Notes: generated by a model from the sequence alone, not told the origin. Positions 45,989-56,879 are shown, numbered from the stretch's first letter. The stretch is 64,000 nucleotides of DNA from Pseudomonas spelaei (GCF_009724245.1 NZ_WNNK01000011.1:62001-126000); one strand, 5' to 3'. Translations and numbers: made by a program.

Positions 45989-47401
45989 ATGTCGTCATCT
46001 ATTCGTAAATCCAACCATTCAGACGCATTGACCCGCTTGGCTCAAGCCATAGCGGTGGCTGTTTCCGCTACTCTGGCGGGCTGCCAAACGACTAATTTCG
46101 CTGCACAATCCACCGTGCAACCCAAACCGAATCTTGCTGCCAAGATCAAGCAAAAACCTCTTTGGCTATCAGAGAAGCCAAGCCCTCAGGTGCCCCAGGA
46201 TGTCTGGGAACGTATGCGCCAGGGTTTCCAATTGCAGGACGGGCTGGGCGTCAACCCGCGCATCGAGCAACAGCGCTTGTGGTTCGCCAGCAACCCGTCC
46301 TTCCTGGAGAATGCCGGCGAACGCGGCAGCCTCTACATTCATTACATCGTCGAGCGCCTTGAAGAGCGCAACATGCCCCTGGAACTGGCGCTGCTGCCAG
46401 TGATTGAAAGTGCCTACAACCCAATGGCCTATTCGCGCAGCGATGCGGTCGGTTTGTGGCAGTTCATTCCTTCCACCGGGCGCTACTTCAACTTGCGCCA
46501 GACCCGCGCCTATGACGGCCGCCGCGACATCACCGCCTCCACTACCGCCGCCCTGGACTATCTGACACGTCTGCATGACATGTTCAACGGCGACTGGTTG
46601 CTGGCCCTGGCGGCTTATAACGCGGGTGAAGGCACGGTCAGCCGTGCCATCGAGCGTAACGAGAAGCTCGGCCTTCCAACCGACTACTGGAACCTGCCAC
46701 TGCCCCAGGAAACCAAAGACTACGTGCCCAAGTTCCTGGCGCTGTCCCAGGTGGTGCTGGCGCCCGAGGCCTATGGCGTCAACCTGAACCCGATTGCCAA
46801 CACGCCGTACTTCGAAGTGGTCGAGGTCAAGCAAAGCATGGACCTGTCACGGGTCGCCGCGCTGGCAGAGATCGATGAAGACGAGTTGTTCCAGCTCAAT
46901 CCGGCCCTCAAGCAACGCACCACCCTGGACGGCCCGCAACATTTACTGGTACCGACCTCCAAGGCGCAATTGCTGGCCAGCAGCCTCTCGGCGATGAACC
47001 CTGAAGAACTTCTCAGCATGCGCCCGAAAAAGGCGGTGTTCGACGAAGTTGAACACAAGTCCGTGGCTGGACGTTCGCGCAGCTACAAGGTCAGGAGCGG
47101 TGACAACCTGACGATGATCGCCAAGGCCAACAAGGTCGAAGTGCACGACCTGCAACGCTGGAACAAGCTCAACGGCCAGTCCCTCAAGGTTGGCCAGACC
47201 CTGGTAATGCAGGACACCCGCAAGCTGGTGGCCAAGGCTGGTAGCAAGAAGCCAGTGCAGTACAAGGTCAAGAAGGGTGACTCGCTGTATATCGTCGCCA
47301 AGCGCTTCAACGTCGAGATGCAACATCTCAAACGTTGGAACCCGCGTACTGGCCAGGCGTTGAAGCCAGGGCAGATGCTGGTGGTTTCCGGGCCTCGGTA
47401 A
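45989..47401 (+). CDS. mltD: Membrane-bound lytic murein transglycosylase D
   Basis: A 470-residue lipoprotein transglycosylase cutting peptidoglycan. It has an N-terminal signal with lipobox LAGC near residue 32, and the SLT domain with catalytic Glu in LLPVIESAYNPMAYSRSDAVGLWQF and later ALAAYNAGEGTV. Two LysM peptidoglycan-binding domains lie near residues 355-400 and 420-465 (SYKVRSGDNLTMIA and QYKVKKGDSLYIVA). ATG at 45989 was chosen; a TTG eight codons upstream is possible. A REP doublet follows the stop by 28 bases. Confidence 0.94.
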   Translation: MSSSIRKSNHSDALTRLAQAIAVAVSATLAGCQTTNFAAQSTVQPKPNLAAKIKQKPLWLSEKPSPQVPQDVWERMRQGFQLQDGLGVNPRIEQQRLWFASNPSFLENAGERGSLYIHYIVERLEERNMPLELALLPVIESAYNPMAYSRSDAVGLWQFIPSTGRYFNLRQTRAYDGRRDITASTTAALDYLTRLHDMFNGDWLLALAAYNAGEGTVSRAIERNEKLGLPTDYWNLPLPQETKDYVPKFLALSQVVLAPEAYGVNLNPIANTPYFEVVEVKQSMDLSRVAALAEIDEDELFQLNPALKQRTTLDGPQHLLVPTSKAQLLASSLSAMNPEELLSMRPKKAVFDEVEHKSVAGRSRSYKVRSGDNLTMIAKANKVEVHDLQRWNKLNGQSLKVGQTLVMQDTRKLVAKAGSKKPVQYKVKKGDSLYIVAKRFNVEMQHLKRWNPRTGQALKPGQMLVVSGPR

Positions 47402-47429
47402 GGCCTTAAAAACACCAAGGGCTGTCTTG

Positions 47430-47515
47430 TGTGGGAGCTGGCTTGCCTGCGATTGCATCGCCTCGGTCTTGCAGAAGTACCGAGTCGTCTGCATCGCAGG
47501 CAAGCCAGCTCCCAC
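47430..47515. repeat. Intact REP doublet, GTGGGAGCTGGCTTGCCTG class
   Basis: TGTGGGAGCTGGCTTGCCTG and CAGGCAAGCCAGCTCCCACA enclose a loop containing CCTCGGTCTT and ACCGAG. This is the uninterrupted counterpart of the doublet at 18207-18480. Located between mltD and the peptide transporter operon. Confidence 0.95.
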
Positions 47516-47647
47516 ATTTGATCACCATGCCCCTCTATACCGGATAAACCTATAGGATCCCTTCCACGGCGACATGCTTTTTCCATTCGGAACAAGCTGT
47601 TACTGTACCGATCATAAAGCCCAAGCCGCCTGGATCGGATCTCTGAC

Positions 47648-49477
47648 TTGAAGCGTCCCCTCCTTCTACTAATAAGTCTGGCCTTGAGCTTTTCCACGAA
47701 CGCGACCATCACCGAGAGCCACGGTTATACGCAGTTCGGCACGCTCAAGTACCCGGCCAAATTCACCCACTTCGATTGGGTAAACCCCGCCGCGCCCAAA
47801 GCTGGCACCTTGCGGGTCATGGCGTTTGGCACCTTCGATACCCTCAACCCTTATACCTTCAAGGGTTCAAGCCCGGTTTCCACCGCCAACTTCCTGCAAT
47901 ACGGGGTCAACGAGCTCAATGAGCCGCTGATGGTCGGCACCGGCCAGTACGCCCCTTCCGGCGATGAGCCCACTTCCAGTTATGGCTTGATTGCACAGTC
48001 GGTGGAGTACAGCGAAGACCGTAGCTGGGTGGTGTTCAATCTGCGCCCGGAGGCACGCTTCCACGACGGCAAGCCCATTACCGCCGACGACGTAGCATTT
48101 TCCTACCGCACGTTGCTGACTGAAGGCCACCCGCAATACCGTACCAACCTGCAAGAAGTCGCACGGGTTGACGTGCTTAACTCCCACCGCATCCGTTTTG
48201 TATTCAAGCGGGCCGGCAATCCGCTACTGATCCTGCGCCTTGGGGAGTTACCGGTACTGCCCCAGCACTACTGGAAAGACCGCGATTTCAAGGCCACCAC
48301 CTTCGAACCGCCGCTTGGCAGTGGGCCTTATCGCATCAGCAAGGTGACGCCTGGCCGGCAACTGGTGTTTGAACGGGTCAAGGACTATTGGGGCAAGAAC
48401 CTGGCGGTCAACCGGGGGCTCTATAACTATGACAAGGTCGAAGTGGAGTTCTACCGCGACAGCGACGTGGCCTTCGAAGCCTTCAAGGCCGGTGAATTCG
48501 ATATCTATATCGAGCACCAGGCAAAGAACTGGGCTAACGGCTACAACTTCCCGGCGGTCAATCGCGGCGAGGTGATAAAGGCGCAGATCGCCCACCAGAT
48601 TCCAACCCAGAGCCAGGGCCTGTTCATGAACAGCCGGCGCCCGGCCTTCAGCCAGACGAAAGTCCGCGAAGCCTTGGGGCTGATGTTCGATTTCGAGTGG
48701 ACCAACCGCACACTGTTCAGCGGCGCCTATAAACGCGCCCTGAGCTACTACCCCAACAGTGAATTCTCCGCCACCGGGGTGCCGGTAGGCCATGAATGGC
48801 TGATGCTCTCGCCTTACCGCGATCAGTTACCGGCCGATCTGTTCACCCAGGCGTTCACTTTGCCCCAGACCGATGGTCGTGGCATTCCTCGGGACACGAT
48901 GCGTCGCGCCCTGGCCTTGCTGGCCGAATCCGGCTGGAAGCTGTCTGGGCAGCGCCTGCTCAACAGCGACGGGCAGCCGTTACGCCTGGAGATCCTGCTG
49001 GTCAATCCGAACCTGGAGCGGATCCTGCAACCTTATGTAGAGAATCTGGCGAGCATCGGCGTCGACGCCCGCTTGCGCACGGTCGACCGGGCACAGTACA
49101 AACAGCGCCTCGATCAATTCGACTTCGACATGATTCTGATGACCCTCAACCAGACCCTGAGCCCAGGCCTTGAACAGTGGCAGTACTTCCACTCCAGCCA
49201 GGCCGGGATCAAAGGCAGCAAGAATTACGCGGGCATTGCCAGCCCGGTGGTCGACCACCTGCTGGAACAGCTGCTGGCGGCGCAAACCCGAGAAGAACAA
49301 TTGGCCGCCGGCCGGGCCCTGGACCGGGTCCTGCTGTGGCAGCACTACAGCATTCCCAACTGGTACCTCAACTATCATCGCCTGGCGTACCGCAACCGGT
49401 TCGCCTTCGTCACCACGCCGCCCTACAGCCTGGGCCTGAGCGCATGGTGGCTGAAAGCTTCGGAGAAAGCCCAATGA
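47648..49477 (+). CDS. nppA1: Peptide ABC transporter binding protein 1 (NppA1/YejA-like)
   Basis: A 609-residue extracellular solute-binding protein of family 5 (peptide/nickel type). Signal peptide residues 1-19, then YTQFGTLKYPAKFTHFDWVNPAAPKAGTL, typical of the YejA subgroup, and the YFHSSQAG and NYAGIASPVVD C-terminal region. It starts with TTG at 47648; the first ATG would remove the signal peptide. First of five genes resembling P. aeruginosa nppA1A2BCD (imports peptidyl nucleoside antibiotics such as pacidamycin) and E. coli yejABEF (microcin C). Which peptides are natural substrates is unknown. Confidence 0.87.
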   Translation: MKRPLLLLISLALSFSTNATITESHGYTQFGTLKYPAKFTHFDWVNPAAPKAGTLRVMAFGTFDTLNPYTFKGSSPVSTANFLQYGVNELNEPLMVGTGQYAPSGDEPTSSYGLIAQSVEYSEDRSWVVFNLRPEARFHDGKPITADDVAFSYRTLLTEGHPQYRTNLQEVARVDVLNSHRIRFVFKRAGNPLLILRLGELPVLPQHYWKDRDFKATTFEPPLGSGPYRISKVTPGRQLVFERVKDYWGKNLAVNRGLYNYDKVEVEFYRDSDVAFEAFKAGEFDIYIEHQAKNWANGYNFPAVNRGEVIKAQIAHQIPTQSQGLFMNSRRPAFSQTKVREALGLMFDFEWTNRTLFSGAYKRALSYYPNSEFSATGVPVGHEWLMLSPYRDQLPADLFTQAFTLPQTDGRGIPRDTMRRALALLAESGWKLSGQRLLNSDGQPLRLEILLVNPNLERILQPYVENLASIGVDARLRTVDRAQYKQRLDQFDFDMILMTLNQTLSPGLEQWQYFHSSQAGIKGSKNYAGIASPVVDHLLEQLLAAQTREEQLAAGRALDRVLLWQHYSIPNWYLNYHRLAYRNRFAFVTTPPYSLGLSAWWLKASEKAQ

Positions 49478-51312
49478 TGCCTTTGCGTACTGCGATTCTT
49501 GGCGGCCTGTTGTTTTGCGCGGTGGCCAATGCCGCCCCGCAACATGCCCTGACCCTCTACAACGAACCGCCCAAATACCCCGCCGACTTCAAGCACGTGG
49601 ACTATGTAAACCCCGACGCACCCAAGGGTGGGACGTTTCGCGAGTCCAGCATGGCCGGTTTCGACAGCCTCAACCCGTTCATCAGCAAGGGCGTGCCGGC
49701 CGACAATATCACCCTGATCTACGACACCCTGGCCCAGCAAAGCCTGGATGAACCCATCACGGAATACGGCCTGGTGGCGGGCAAGATCGAAAAAGCCCCC
49801 GACAACAGCTGGGTGCGCTTCTACCTGCGCCCTGAAGCCCGCTTCCACGACGGCCACCCCATGCGCGCCGAGGACGTGGTGTTCAGCTTCGAGACCCTGA
49901 TCAAGCAGGGCTCACCGATCTACCGCACCTACTATGCCGACGTCGATGAAGTGGTGGCCGAAGACCCTCTGCGAGTGCTGTTCAAGTTCAAGCGCACCAA
50001 TAACCGCGAGCTACCGCTGATCCTCGGTCAACTGCCGGTACTGCCCAAACATTGGTGGGCCACCCGCGATTTCAGCAAGGGCAACCTGGAGATTCCATTG
50101 GGCAGCGGCCCGTACAAGGTGGCCGAGGTCAAGGCCGGCCGCTCGGTTCGTTATGAACGGGTCAAGGATTACTGGGGCAAGGACCTGCCGATCAACCAGG
50201 GCTTCTATAACTTCGATTACCGCGTGACCGACTATTACCGCGACAACACCGTCGCCCTGGAGGCCCTCAAGGCCGGACAGTTTGATTACTGGCTGGAGAT
50301 CAGCGCGAAGAACTGGGCCAACGCCTACAACATTCCCGCCGTGGCCCAGGGGCGCCTGATCAAGGAAGAGATTCCCAACGGCAACCCCACCGGGATGCAG
50401 GGCTTCGTCTTCAATATTCGCAAGCCTATGTTCCAGGATGTACGGGTGCGCAAGGCCATCAGCCTGTTATTGGACTTTGAGTGGAGCAACAAGCAACTGT
50501 TCAATGGTGCCTACACCCGCAGCCGCAGCTATTTCGAAAACTCCGACATGGCCGCCACCGGCCTGCCCGGCCCGGATGAACGGGCGATTCTCGAGCCACT
50601 GCGTGACAAGATCCCGCCCCAGGTGTTTACCGAAGCCTTCGAACCCGCCAAGACCGACGGCAGCGGGATGATTCGCACCCAGCAACGCGAAGCCTACCAA
50701 CTGCTGCAAGAGGCCGGCTGGCGCATCGTCGACGACAAGATGGTCGATGCCACCGGCAAACCGGTGACCATTGAGTTCCTGCTGGCCCAGACCGAGTTCG
50801 AGCGTATCCTGTTGCCGTTCAAACGCAACCTTGCGGACCTGGGCATCGACCTGGTAATTCGCCGGGTCGACGTCTCGCAGTACATCAACCGCATCCGCTC
50901 GCGGGATTTCGACATGGTGGTGGGCAGTTTCCCGCAATCTTCATCGCCGGGTAACGAGCAGCGTGAGTTCTGGAAATCCTCCAGCGCAGACAAGCCGGGC
51001 AGCCGTAACTACATCGGATTGAAAGACCCGGCCATCGACCAGTTGGTGGAAGAGCTGATCGACGCCGACTCTCGCAAAAGCCTGATCGCCCATGCCAAGG
51101 CACTGGACCGCGTACTGCAGTTCGGCTACTACGTGATCCCCAACTGGCACATCAAGACCTACCGCGTGGCCTATTGGGATCATCTGGGTCATCCAAAGGT
51201 CTCGCCTCTGTACGACGTCGGCACCGCCACCTGGTGGAGCAAACCCGACGCCAAGCCGGCCGTGCCTCTAGACTCTGATGCAAGCGCCGATCCGGCGAGC
51301 GGGGGCGATTGA
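49474..51312 (+). CDS. nppA2: Peptide ABC transporter binding protein 2 (NppA2-like)
   Basis: A 612-residue second binding protein, clearly homologous to its neighbour: [31 protein letters not shown] and [22 protein letters not shown] are parallel to those in NppA1. The signal peptide is [18 protein letters not shown]. The start ATG (MMPLRT) overlaps the nppA1 stop by four bases, with GGAG eight bases upstream. Tandem duplication with divergence is the simplest origin; the two proteins may serve one permease with different peptides. A longer frame starting at 49177 is not the gene. Confidence 0.88.
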   Translation: MMPLRTAILGGLLFCAVANAAPQHALTLYNEPPKYPADFKHVDYVNPDAPKGGTFRESSMAGFDSLNPFISKGVPADNITLIYDTLAQQSLDEPITEYGLVAGKIEKAPDNSWVRFYLRPEARFHDGHPMRAEDVVFSFETLIKQGSPIYRTYYADVDEVVAEDPLRVLFKFKRTNNRELPLILGQLPVLPKHWWATRDFSKGNLEIPLGSGPYKVAEVKAGRSVRYERVKDYWGKDLPINQGFYNFDYRVTDYYRDNTVALEALKAGQFDYWLEISAKNWANAYNIPAVAQGRLIKEEIPNGNPTGMQGFVFNIRKPMFQDVRVRKAISLLLDFEWSNKQLFNGAYTRSRSYFENSDMAATGLPGPDERAILEPLRDKIPPQVFTEAFEPAKTDGSGMIRTQQREAYQLLQEAGWRIVDDKMVDATGKPVTIEFLLAQTEFERILLPFKRNLADLGIDLVIRRVDVSQYINRIRSRDFDMVVGSFPQSSSPGNEQREFWKSSSADKPGSRNYIGLKDPAIDQLVEELIDADSRKSLIAHAKALDRVLQFGYYVIPNWHIKTYRVAYWDHLGHPKVSPLYDVGTATWWSKPDAKPAVPLDSDASADPASGGD

Positions 51313-51313
51313 G

Positions 51314-52387
51314 ATGCTGGCCTATATTTTTCGTCGACTGCTGCTGATTATTCCGACCCTGTTCGGCATCTTGCTGATCAACTTCGTGATCATCCAGGCC
51401 GCCCCCGGTGGCCCGGTGGAACAGATGATCGCCAAACTCGAAGGCTTTGAAGGCGCCACCAGCCGTATTGCCGGCGGCGGCGCCGAAGTCTCGGTGGCCG
51501 GTTCCAGCTACCGCGGCGCCCAAGGCCTGGACCCGGCGCTGATCAAGGAAATCGAAAAGATGTACGGCTTCGACAAGTCGGCGCCGGAACGCTTGTGGAT
51601 CATGGTCAAGAACTACGCCCGGCTGGACTTTGGCGACAGCTTCTTTCGCGATGCCAAGGTCATCGACCTGATCAAGGAAAAGATGCCGGTGTCCATCTCC
51701 CTCGGATTGTGGAGCACCCTGATCATGTACCTGGTGTCGATTCCGCTGGGGATCGCCAAGGCCACCCGCCATGGCAGCCACTTCGACGTCTGGACCAGTT
51801 CGGCAATCATCGTCGGCTATGCCATTCCGGCGTTCCTGTTTGCCATCTTGCTGATCGTGGTGTTTGCCGGCGGCAGTTATTTCGACTGGTTTCCCTTACG
51901 TGGATTAACCTCCAACAACTTTGATGAGTTGAGCTGGGGCGGCAAGATCCTCGACTATTTCTGGCACCTGGCCCTGCCCGTTACCGCCCTGGTGATCGGC
52001 AACTTCGCGACCATGACACTGCTGACCAAAAACAGCTTCCTCGACGAGATCAACAAGCAGTACGTGGTCACCGCCAAGGCCAAGGGCCTGACCAACCACC
52101 GTGTGCTCTATGGCCACGTGTTCCGCAATGCCATGCTGCTGGTGATTGCCGGCTTCCCCTCGGCATTCATCGGCATTTTTTTCACCGGTTCGTTGCTGGT
52201 GGAGGTGATCTTCTCCCTCGACGGCCTGGGCCTGATGAGCTTTGAAGCGGCGATCAACCGTGACTATCCGGTGGTGTTCGGCACGCTGTTTATTTTCACC
52301 CTGCTGGGTCTGGTCGTGAAACTGATCGGCGACCTCACCTATACCCTGGTCGATCCGCGCATCGACTTCGCCAGCCGGGAGCATTGA
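51314..52387 (+). CDS. nppB: Peptide ABC transporter permease (NppB/YejB-like)
   Basis: A 357-residue inner-membrane permease with an N-terminal helix ([24 protein letters not shown]), a periplasmic loop of about 110 residues and the usual six-helix core. Its cytoplasmic EAA-type loop is [22 protein letters not shown], the contact for the ATPase. ATG starts two bases after the nppA2 stop. Forms the membrane channel with NppC. Confidence 0.9.
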   Translation: MLAYIFRRLLLIIPTLFGILLINFVIIQAAPGGPVEQMIAKLEGFEGATSRIAGGGAEVSVAGSSYRGAQGLDPALIKEIEKMYGFDKSAPERLWIMVKNYARLDFGDSFFRDAKVIDLIKEKMPVSISLGLWSTLIMYLVSIPLGIAKATRHGSHFDVWTSSAIIVGYAIPAFLFAILLIVVFAGGSYFDWFPLRGLTSNNFDELSWGGKILDYFWHLALPVTALVIGNFATMTLLTKNSFLDEINKQYVVTAKAKGLTNHRVLYGHVFRNAMLLVIAGFPSAFIGIFFTGSLLVEVIFSLDGLGLMSFEAAINRDYPVVFGTLFIFTLLGLVVKLIGDLTYTLVDPRIDFASREH

Positions 52388-52388
52388 G

Positions 52389-53408
52389 ATGAATCTATCC
52401 CCCCTCAATCGCCGACGCTTCGAACGCTTCAAGGCCAACAAGCGTGGCTGGTGGTCGCTGTGGCTGTTTTTGATCCTGTTCGGCCTGAGCCTCGGCGCCG
52501 AGCTGATCGCCAACGACAAACCGCTGGCCGTGCATTACGACGGCAGTTGGTATTTCCCGGCTCTCAAGCGCTACCCGGAAACCACCTTTGGCGGCGAATT
52601 CCCTCTGGAAGCCAACTACAAGAGCCCGTATATCCGCGAATTGCTCAAGGCCAAGGATGCCTGGACCCTCTGGGCACCAATCCCCTTCAGCTACCAGAGC
52701 ATCAACTACGACCTGAAAGTCCCGGCCCCTGCCCCGCCCTCCGCCGACAACCTGCTGGGCACCGACGACCAGGGCCGTGACGTGCTGGCGCGGGTGATCT
52801 ATGGCTTTCGGGTCTCGGTATTGTTTGCCCTGACCCTGACGGTGCTCAGCTCGATCATCGGCGTGATCGCCGGCGCCCTGCAGGGCTTCTATGGCGGTTG
52901 GGTAGATCTGGCCGGGCAGCGCTTCCTGGAGATCTGGTCCGGCTTGCCGGTGCTGTACTTGTTGATCATCCTCGCCAGTTTCGTGCAACCCAACTTCTGG
53001 TGGCTGCTGGGGATCATGCTGCTGTTTTCCTGGATGAGCCTGGTGGATGTGGTGCGCGCCGAGTTCCTGCGTGGGCGTAACCTGGAATATGTACGGGCAG
53101 CCCGCGCCTTGGGCATGCAGAATGGCGCGATCATGTTCCGCCACATTCTGCCCAATGCGATGGTCTCGACCATGACCTTCATGCCATTCATTCTGACCGG
53201 CGCCATCGGTACCCTGACCGCCCTGGATTTCCTCGGCTTTGGCCTGCCCGCCGGCTCGCCGTCCCTGGGTGAACTGGTGGCCCAGGGCAAATCCAACCTG
53301 CAAGCGCCGTGGCTGGGCATGAGTGCCTTTGCCGTATTGGCAATCATGCTGAGTTTGCTGGTGTTTATCGGCGAGTCTGCTCGCGATGCCTTCGACCCGA
53401 GGAAATGA
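52389..53408 (+). CDS. nppC: Peptide ABC transporter permease (NppC/YejE-like)
   Basis: A 339-residue permease with an N-terminal helix (WWSLWLFLILFGLSLGAELI), a periplasmic loop with FGGEFPLEANYKSPYI, then the core beginning near LGTDDQGRDVLARVIYGFRVS, characteristic of the DppC/OppC group. The EAA loop is YVRAARALGMQNGAIMFRHILPNA. One base separates its ATG from the nppB stop. Pairs with NppB in the inner membrane. Confidence 0.9.
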   Translation: MNLSPLNRRRFERFKANKRGWWSLWLFLILFGLSLGAELIANDKPLAVHYDGSWYFPALKRYPETTFGGEFPLEANYKSPYIRELLKAKDAWTLWAPIPFSYQSINYDLKVPAPAPPSADNLLGTDDQGRDVLARVIYGFRVSVLFALTLTVLSSIIGVIAGALQGFYGGWVDLAGQRFLEIWSGLPVLYLLIILASFVQPNFWWLLGIMLLFSWMSLVDVVRAEFLRGRNLEYVRAARALGMQNGAIMFRHILPNAMVSTMTFMPFILTGAIGTLTALDFLGFGLPAGSPSLGELVAQGKSNLQAPWLGMSAFAVLAIMLSLLVFIGESARDAFDPRK

Positions 53409-53409
53409 G

Positions 53410-55017
53410 ATGAATCAGGACAATCTGATCGAAGTCCGCGACCTCTGCGTCGAGTTCGTCGTAGGCACCAGCCACCAGCGTGTGGTGGAGAACGTCAGCT
53501 TCGATATCAAGCGCGGCGAAACCCTCGCGCTGGTGGGCGAAAGTGGTTCCGGCAAGTCCGTGACGGCTCACTCGATCCTGCGCCTGCTGCCCTACCCGCT
53601 GGCGCGTCATCCTTCGGGGACGATCCAGTACGCCAACCACGACCTGCTGACCCTGAAAGAAAAAACCATCAGGCATATTCGCGGCAACCGCATTGCGATG
53701 ATCTTCCAGGAGCCGATGACCTCGTTGAACCCGCTGCACTCCATCGAGAAGCAGATCAACGAAGTGCTCGGTTTGCACAAAGGGCTGACGGGTAAAGTCG
53801 CCACCCAACGCACTCTGGAACTGCTGGAACTGGTGGGCATTCCCGAGCCTCACAAACGTTTGAAAGCCCTGCCCCACGAGCTGTCTGGCGGCCAACGCCA
53901 ACGGGTGATGATCGCCATGGCCCTGGCCAATGAGCCGGAACTGTTGATCGCCGACGAGCCGACCACCGCCCTCGACGTGACCGTGCAACTGAAAATCCTC
54001 GAACTGCTCAAAGAGTTGCAGGCCCGCCTGGGCATGGCGCTGCTGTTGATCAGCCACGACTTGAACCTGGTGCGGCGCATTGCCCACCGGGTGTGCGTGA
54101 TGCAACGCGGTTGCATTGTCGAACAGGCCGATTGCGAAACGCTGTTCCAGTCGCCGCAGCATCCTTACACCCAGGAGCTGCTGGCCGCCGAGCCCAGCGG
54201 CTTGCCGGCCACCAATGAGGTTGGACCGCCGTTACTGGAAGTCGATGACCTGAAGGTCTGGTTCCCGATCAAGAAAGGCTTTTTGCGCAACACCATCGAC
54301 TACGTCAAAGCCGTGGACGGCATCAACTTCAGCCTGCCACAGGGCCAGACCCTGGGCATCGTCGGTGAAAGCGGTTCCGGCAAGTCCACCTTGGGGCTGG
54401 CCATCCTGCGCCTGATCGGCAGCAAGGGCGGGATCCGTTTCGAAGGCCATCAACTGGACCGCCTGAGTCAGCAGCAGGTTCGACCGCTGCGCCGGGAAAT
54501 GCAGGTGGTGTTCCAGGACCCGTTCGGCAGTTTGAGCCCGCGCATGTGCGTCAGTGAAATCGTCGGTGAAGGCCTGCGCATCCACAAGATGGGCAGCGCC
54601 GCCGAACAGGAGGCGGCCATTATTGCCGCCCTCAAGGAAGTCGGCCTGGACCCGCAAACCCGTCATCGCTACCCCCATGAATTTTCCGGTGGACAGCGCC
54701 AACGTATCGCCATCGCCCGTGCCCTGGTGCTCAAGCCGCGGCTGATTCTGCTGGATGAACCCACTTCGGCCCTGGACCGCACTGTGCAGCGCCAGGTGGT
54801 GGAGCTGCTGCGTCACTTGCAGACCAAATACAACCTGACGTACCTGTTCATCAGCCATGACCTGGCGGTGGTCAAGGCATTGAGTCACCAGTTGATGGTG
54901 GTCAAGCATGGGCAGGTGGTAGAGCAAGGGGATGCCAAGGCGATCTTTGCCGATCCTCAGCATGCCTATACCCGGCAGTTGCTGGAGGCGGCGTTTTTGG
55001 TGCCTGGCCCTGCCTGA
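53410..55017 (+). CDS. nppD: Peptide ABC transporter ATPase, two NBD fusion (NppD/YejF-like)
   Basis: A 535-residue protein with two ATP-binding domains in one chain. Domain 1 (about 1-270) has Walker [12 protein letters not shown], signature LSGGQRQRV and Walker [13 protein letters not shown]. Domain 2 (about 275-535) has [20 protein letters not shown] and [11 protein letters not shown]. Each domain ends with the HPYTQELL or HAYTRQLL oligopeptide-transporter tail. It begins one base after the nppC stop. Energises the Npp importer; a partial REP follows. Confidence 0.93.
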   Translation: MNQDNLIEVRDLCVEFVVGTSHQRVVENVSFDIKRGETLALVGESGSGKSVTAHSILRLLPYPLARHPSGTIQYANHDLLTLKEKTIRHIRGNRIAMIFQEPMTSLNPLHSIEKQINEVLGLHKGLTGKVATQRTLELLELVGIPEPHKRLKALPHELSGGQRQRVMIAMALANEPELLIADEPTTALDVTVQLKILELLKELQARLGMALLLISHDLNLVRRIAHRVCVMQRGCIVEQADCETLFQSPQHPYTQELLAAEPSGLPATNEVGPPLLEVDDLKVWFPIKKGFLRNTIDYVKAVDGINFSLPQGQTLGIVGESGSGKSTLGLAILRLIGSKGGIRFEGHQLDRLSQQQVRPLRREMQVVFQDPFGSLSPRMCVSEIVGEGLRIHKMGSAAEQEAAIIAALKEVGLDPQTRHRYPHEFSGGQRQRIAIARALVLKPRLILLDEPTSALDRTVQRQVVELLRHLQTKYNLTYLFISHDLAVVKALSHQLMVVKHGQVVEQGDAKAIFADPQHAYTRQLLEAAFLVPGPA

Positions 55018-55053
55018 CCCACTGATATCGTCTTGAGCGGGCCGGGCGGCCTA

Positions 55054-55084
55054 CGCAGCCTCGCTGGGGCTCGACAGCTGCTAC
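55054..55084. repeat. Single REP arm, solitary
   Basis: CGCAGCCTCGCTGGGGCTCG then ACAGCTGCTAC matches one arm of the third REP class (at 56716-56824 and 62119-62227), without a partner arm. It is either a remnant or a single REP. Confidence 0.7.
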
Positions 55085-55151
55085 GGCCTGCAAAGTACGC
55101 ATAACTGTGCAATGATCTCAGCTCGAAATTGTGTGAGAGGGAGCTACAGGC

Positions 55152-55985
55152 ATGTCGCTGAACCCCACTGATCAGTCGTCCCGGGAGCCGCTTTTCTGGC
55201 GTGACGACACGCTGCCATTCATCGAAGCGCGAACCATCGCCGATGGCCGCAAGGTTTGCTACACGCGCCATTCCCACGAGCACTTTTCCATTGGTGCGAT
55301 CACGGCCGGGCAAAGCCTGTATCTACACGGCCAGGATACTTTCCAGATCAGCGCCGGCACGGTGGTGCTGATGAACCCCGGTGACGTTCACGCCTGCAAT
55401 CCCCTCTACGACCAGCCCTGGTCCTATCACATGCTGTACATCGACACGCCCTGGCTGATTGATCTACAGCACCAACTGGGTTTCAGTACCGACCTGGGCT
55501 TTCGCCCCTTCACCACCACCCACACCCGGGACAGTGTGCTGTATGCCGGCTTGATCGAGCTGTATCAGTTACTGGTGGACGAGCAGGCCGAACACCTGCA
55601 AAAACAGAGTGCCATCGTGAGCTTCTTCACGGAGGTGCAACAGCGCCTGAACCCGGCCCAGACGGTGGTCCGGGAGGTCAATCACAAGCTGGAACGGGCT
55701 GCCGAGTACATTCGCGAGCACTGTACCGAAGCCTTGAAACTGGAAGATATTTGCCTGGCGGCAGAGCTGTCACCGTCCTACCTGATCCGCGCGTTCAAGC
55801 TGTATTACGGCATGACGCCCCATGCATTCCTGGTCAACCGGCGGATCCAGTTTGCCCGCACCCAACTGCGCAGCGGCCAGTTGATCGCCGATGTTGCGCT
55901 GGCGGCCGGCTTCGCTGATCAAGCGCACTTCCAGCGCACCTTCAAACAACACTTCGCCGCTACGCCAGGGCAATATCGCAGCTGA
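55152..55985 (+). CDS. AraC family regulator with N-terminal cupin
   Basis: A 277-residue regulator: an N-terminal cupin-like sensing domain (HSHEHFSIGAITAGQSLY, VLMNPGDVHACNPL) and a C-terminal AraC domain (AAEYIREHCTEALKLEDICLAAELSPSYLIRAFKLYYGMTPHAFL, VALAAGFADQAHFQRTFKQHF). It converges on the LysE gene with only one base between the stops. AraC regulators of this build are often paired with LysE-type exporters, so it probably controls the neighbour. Ligand unknown, perhaps an amino acid. Confidence 0.9.
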   Translation: MSLNPTDQSSREPLFWRDDTLPFIEARTIADGRKVCYTRHSHEHFSIGAITAGQSLYLHGQDTFQISAGTVVLMNPGDVHACNPLYDQPWSYHMLYIDTPWLIDLQHQLGFSTDLGFRPFTTTHTRDSVLYAGLIELYQLLVDEQAEHLQKQSAIVSFFTEVQQRLNPAQTVVREVNHKLERAAEYIREHCTEALKLEDICLAAELSPSYLIRAFKLYYGMTPHAFLVNRRIQFARTQLRSGQLIADVALAAGFADQAHFQRTFKQHFAATPGQYRS

Positions 55986-55986
55986 T

Positions 55987-56574
55987 TCAAGCCAGCAGCA
56001 AATACCCCACGCTGGCCACCAACAAGGCGGCCATCGACCGATTGAACAGGCGCACGCCCTGGGGATTGTTCAGGTAGCGTCGCAGGAACGTCCCGGCGTA
56101 AGCCCAGCACGCTACCGACAGGTAGCAAATGACCAGGTAGATCGCGGCAAACAGCCAGACCTGTTGCGCGTCGCCATCGGCCACAAACAATCCCATCCCC
56201 GCCACGCAGGCCAGCCAGGCTTTTGGATTGAGCCACTGCATGACCGCACCGTAGAGCATCGACGGGGCCGTCGCCGTTCCTTCAGCCTCCAGCCGCCCGT
56301 CATCGACTGCCAGCTTGTAGGCCATGTACAACAGGAACGCCACGCCGCCCCATTGAATCAACTGGGTCAGCAACGGCCAGCGTATCAGCACCTCGTGCAG
56401 CCCCAGGCCAATCAGCACCAGCAACAGGGTGAACCCCAGGGCGGCCCCGGCCACATGCTTCTGACTGGCACCAAAACCAAAGCGCGCCCCCGAACTCAAG
56501 GCCACCACATTTACCGGTCCCGGCGTAATCGAAGTGGCCAGGGCGAAGGCGGCCATGGAGAGTATCAAGCTCAT
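55987..56574 (-). CDS. LysE family amino acid exporter
   Basis: A 195-residue inner-membrane exporter with five to six hydrophobic segments. The family pattern is seen in FALATSITPGPVNVVALSSGARFGF (PGP motif), LKMxLA-like VLIGLGLHEVLIRWPLL, and GAVMQWLNPKAWLACVAG. Exports amino acids or related compounds; substrate not predictable. It is convergent with, and likely regulated by, the AraC gene. Confidence 0.9.
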   Translation of the reverse strand: MSLILSMAAFALATSITPGPVNVVALSSGARFGFGASQKHVAGAALGFTLLLVLIGLGLHEVLIRWPLLTQLIQWGGVAFLLYMAYKLAVDDGRLEAEGTATAPSMLYGAVMQWLNPKAWLACVAGMGLFVADGDAQQVWLFAAIYLVICYLSVACWAYAGTFLRRYLNNPQGVRLFNRSMAALLVASVGYLLLA

Positions 56575-56715
56575 TGCGGTTCCCTTTTTGTTCTGACGAT
56601 TGGAGTAGGGAACACGGTAAAGCGATGCCTGGGGCGCGTATTGAAGAAAATGCCCCTCACTCCCCTAATGCCTGTCAGTTAAGGAATGAAGGTCAGACAA
56701 ACGAAGGCAATCCCG

Positions 56716-56824
56716 TGTGGGAGCTGTCGAGCTTTAGCGAGGCTGCGATGGCGTCGGTACTGCAAACATTGATGTTGCCTGACCCACCGCCATCGCAGCC
56801 TCGCTAAAGCTCGACAGCTCCCAC
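56716..56824. repeat. REP doublet, GAGCTGTCGAGCTTTAGCGAGG class
   Basis: TGTGGGAGCTGTCGAGCTTT and AAAGCTCGACAGCTCCCAC arms, each followed inward by AGCGAGGCTGCGATGG or its complement, with a 40-base loop. It lies upstream of the LysE start and downstream of the GntR stop, and matches 62119-62227. Confidence 0.92.
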
Positions 56825-56879
56825 CTTTGATCCCCTCTGTCTTGAGGCCCTGTGTTCGCTTAACTGACCGGCATTACCC

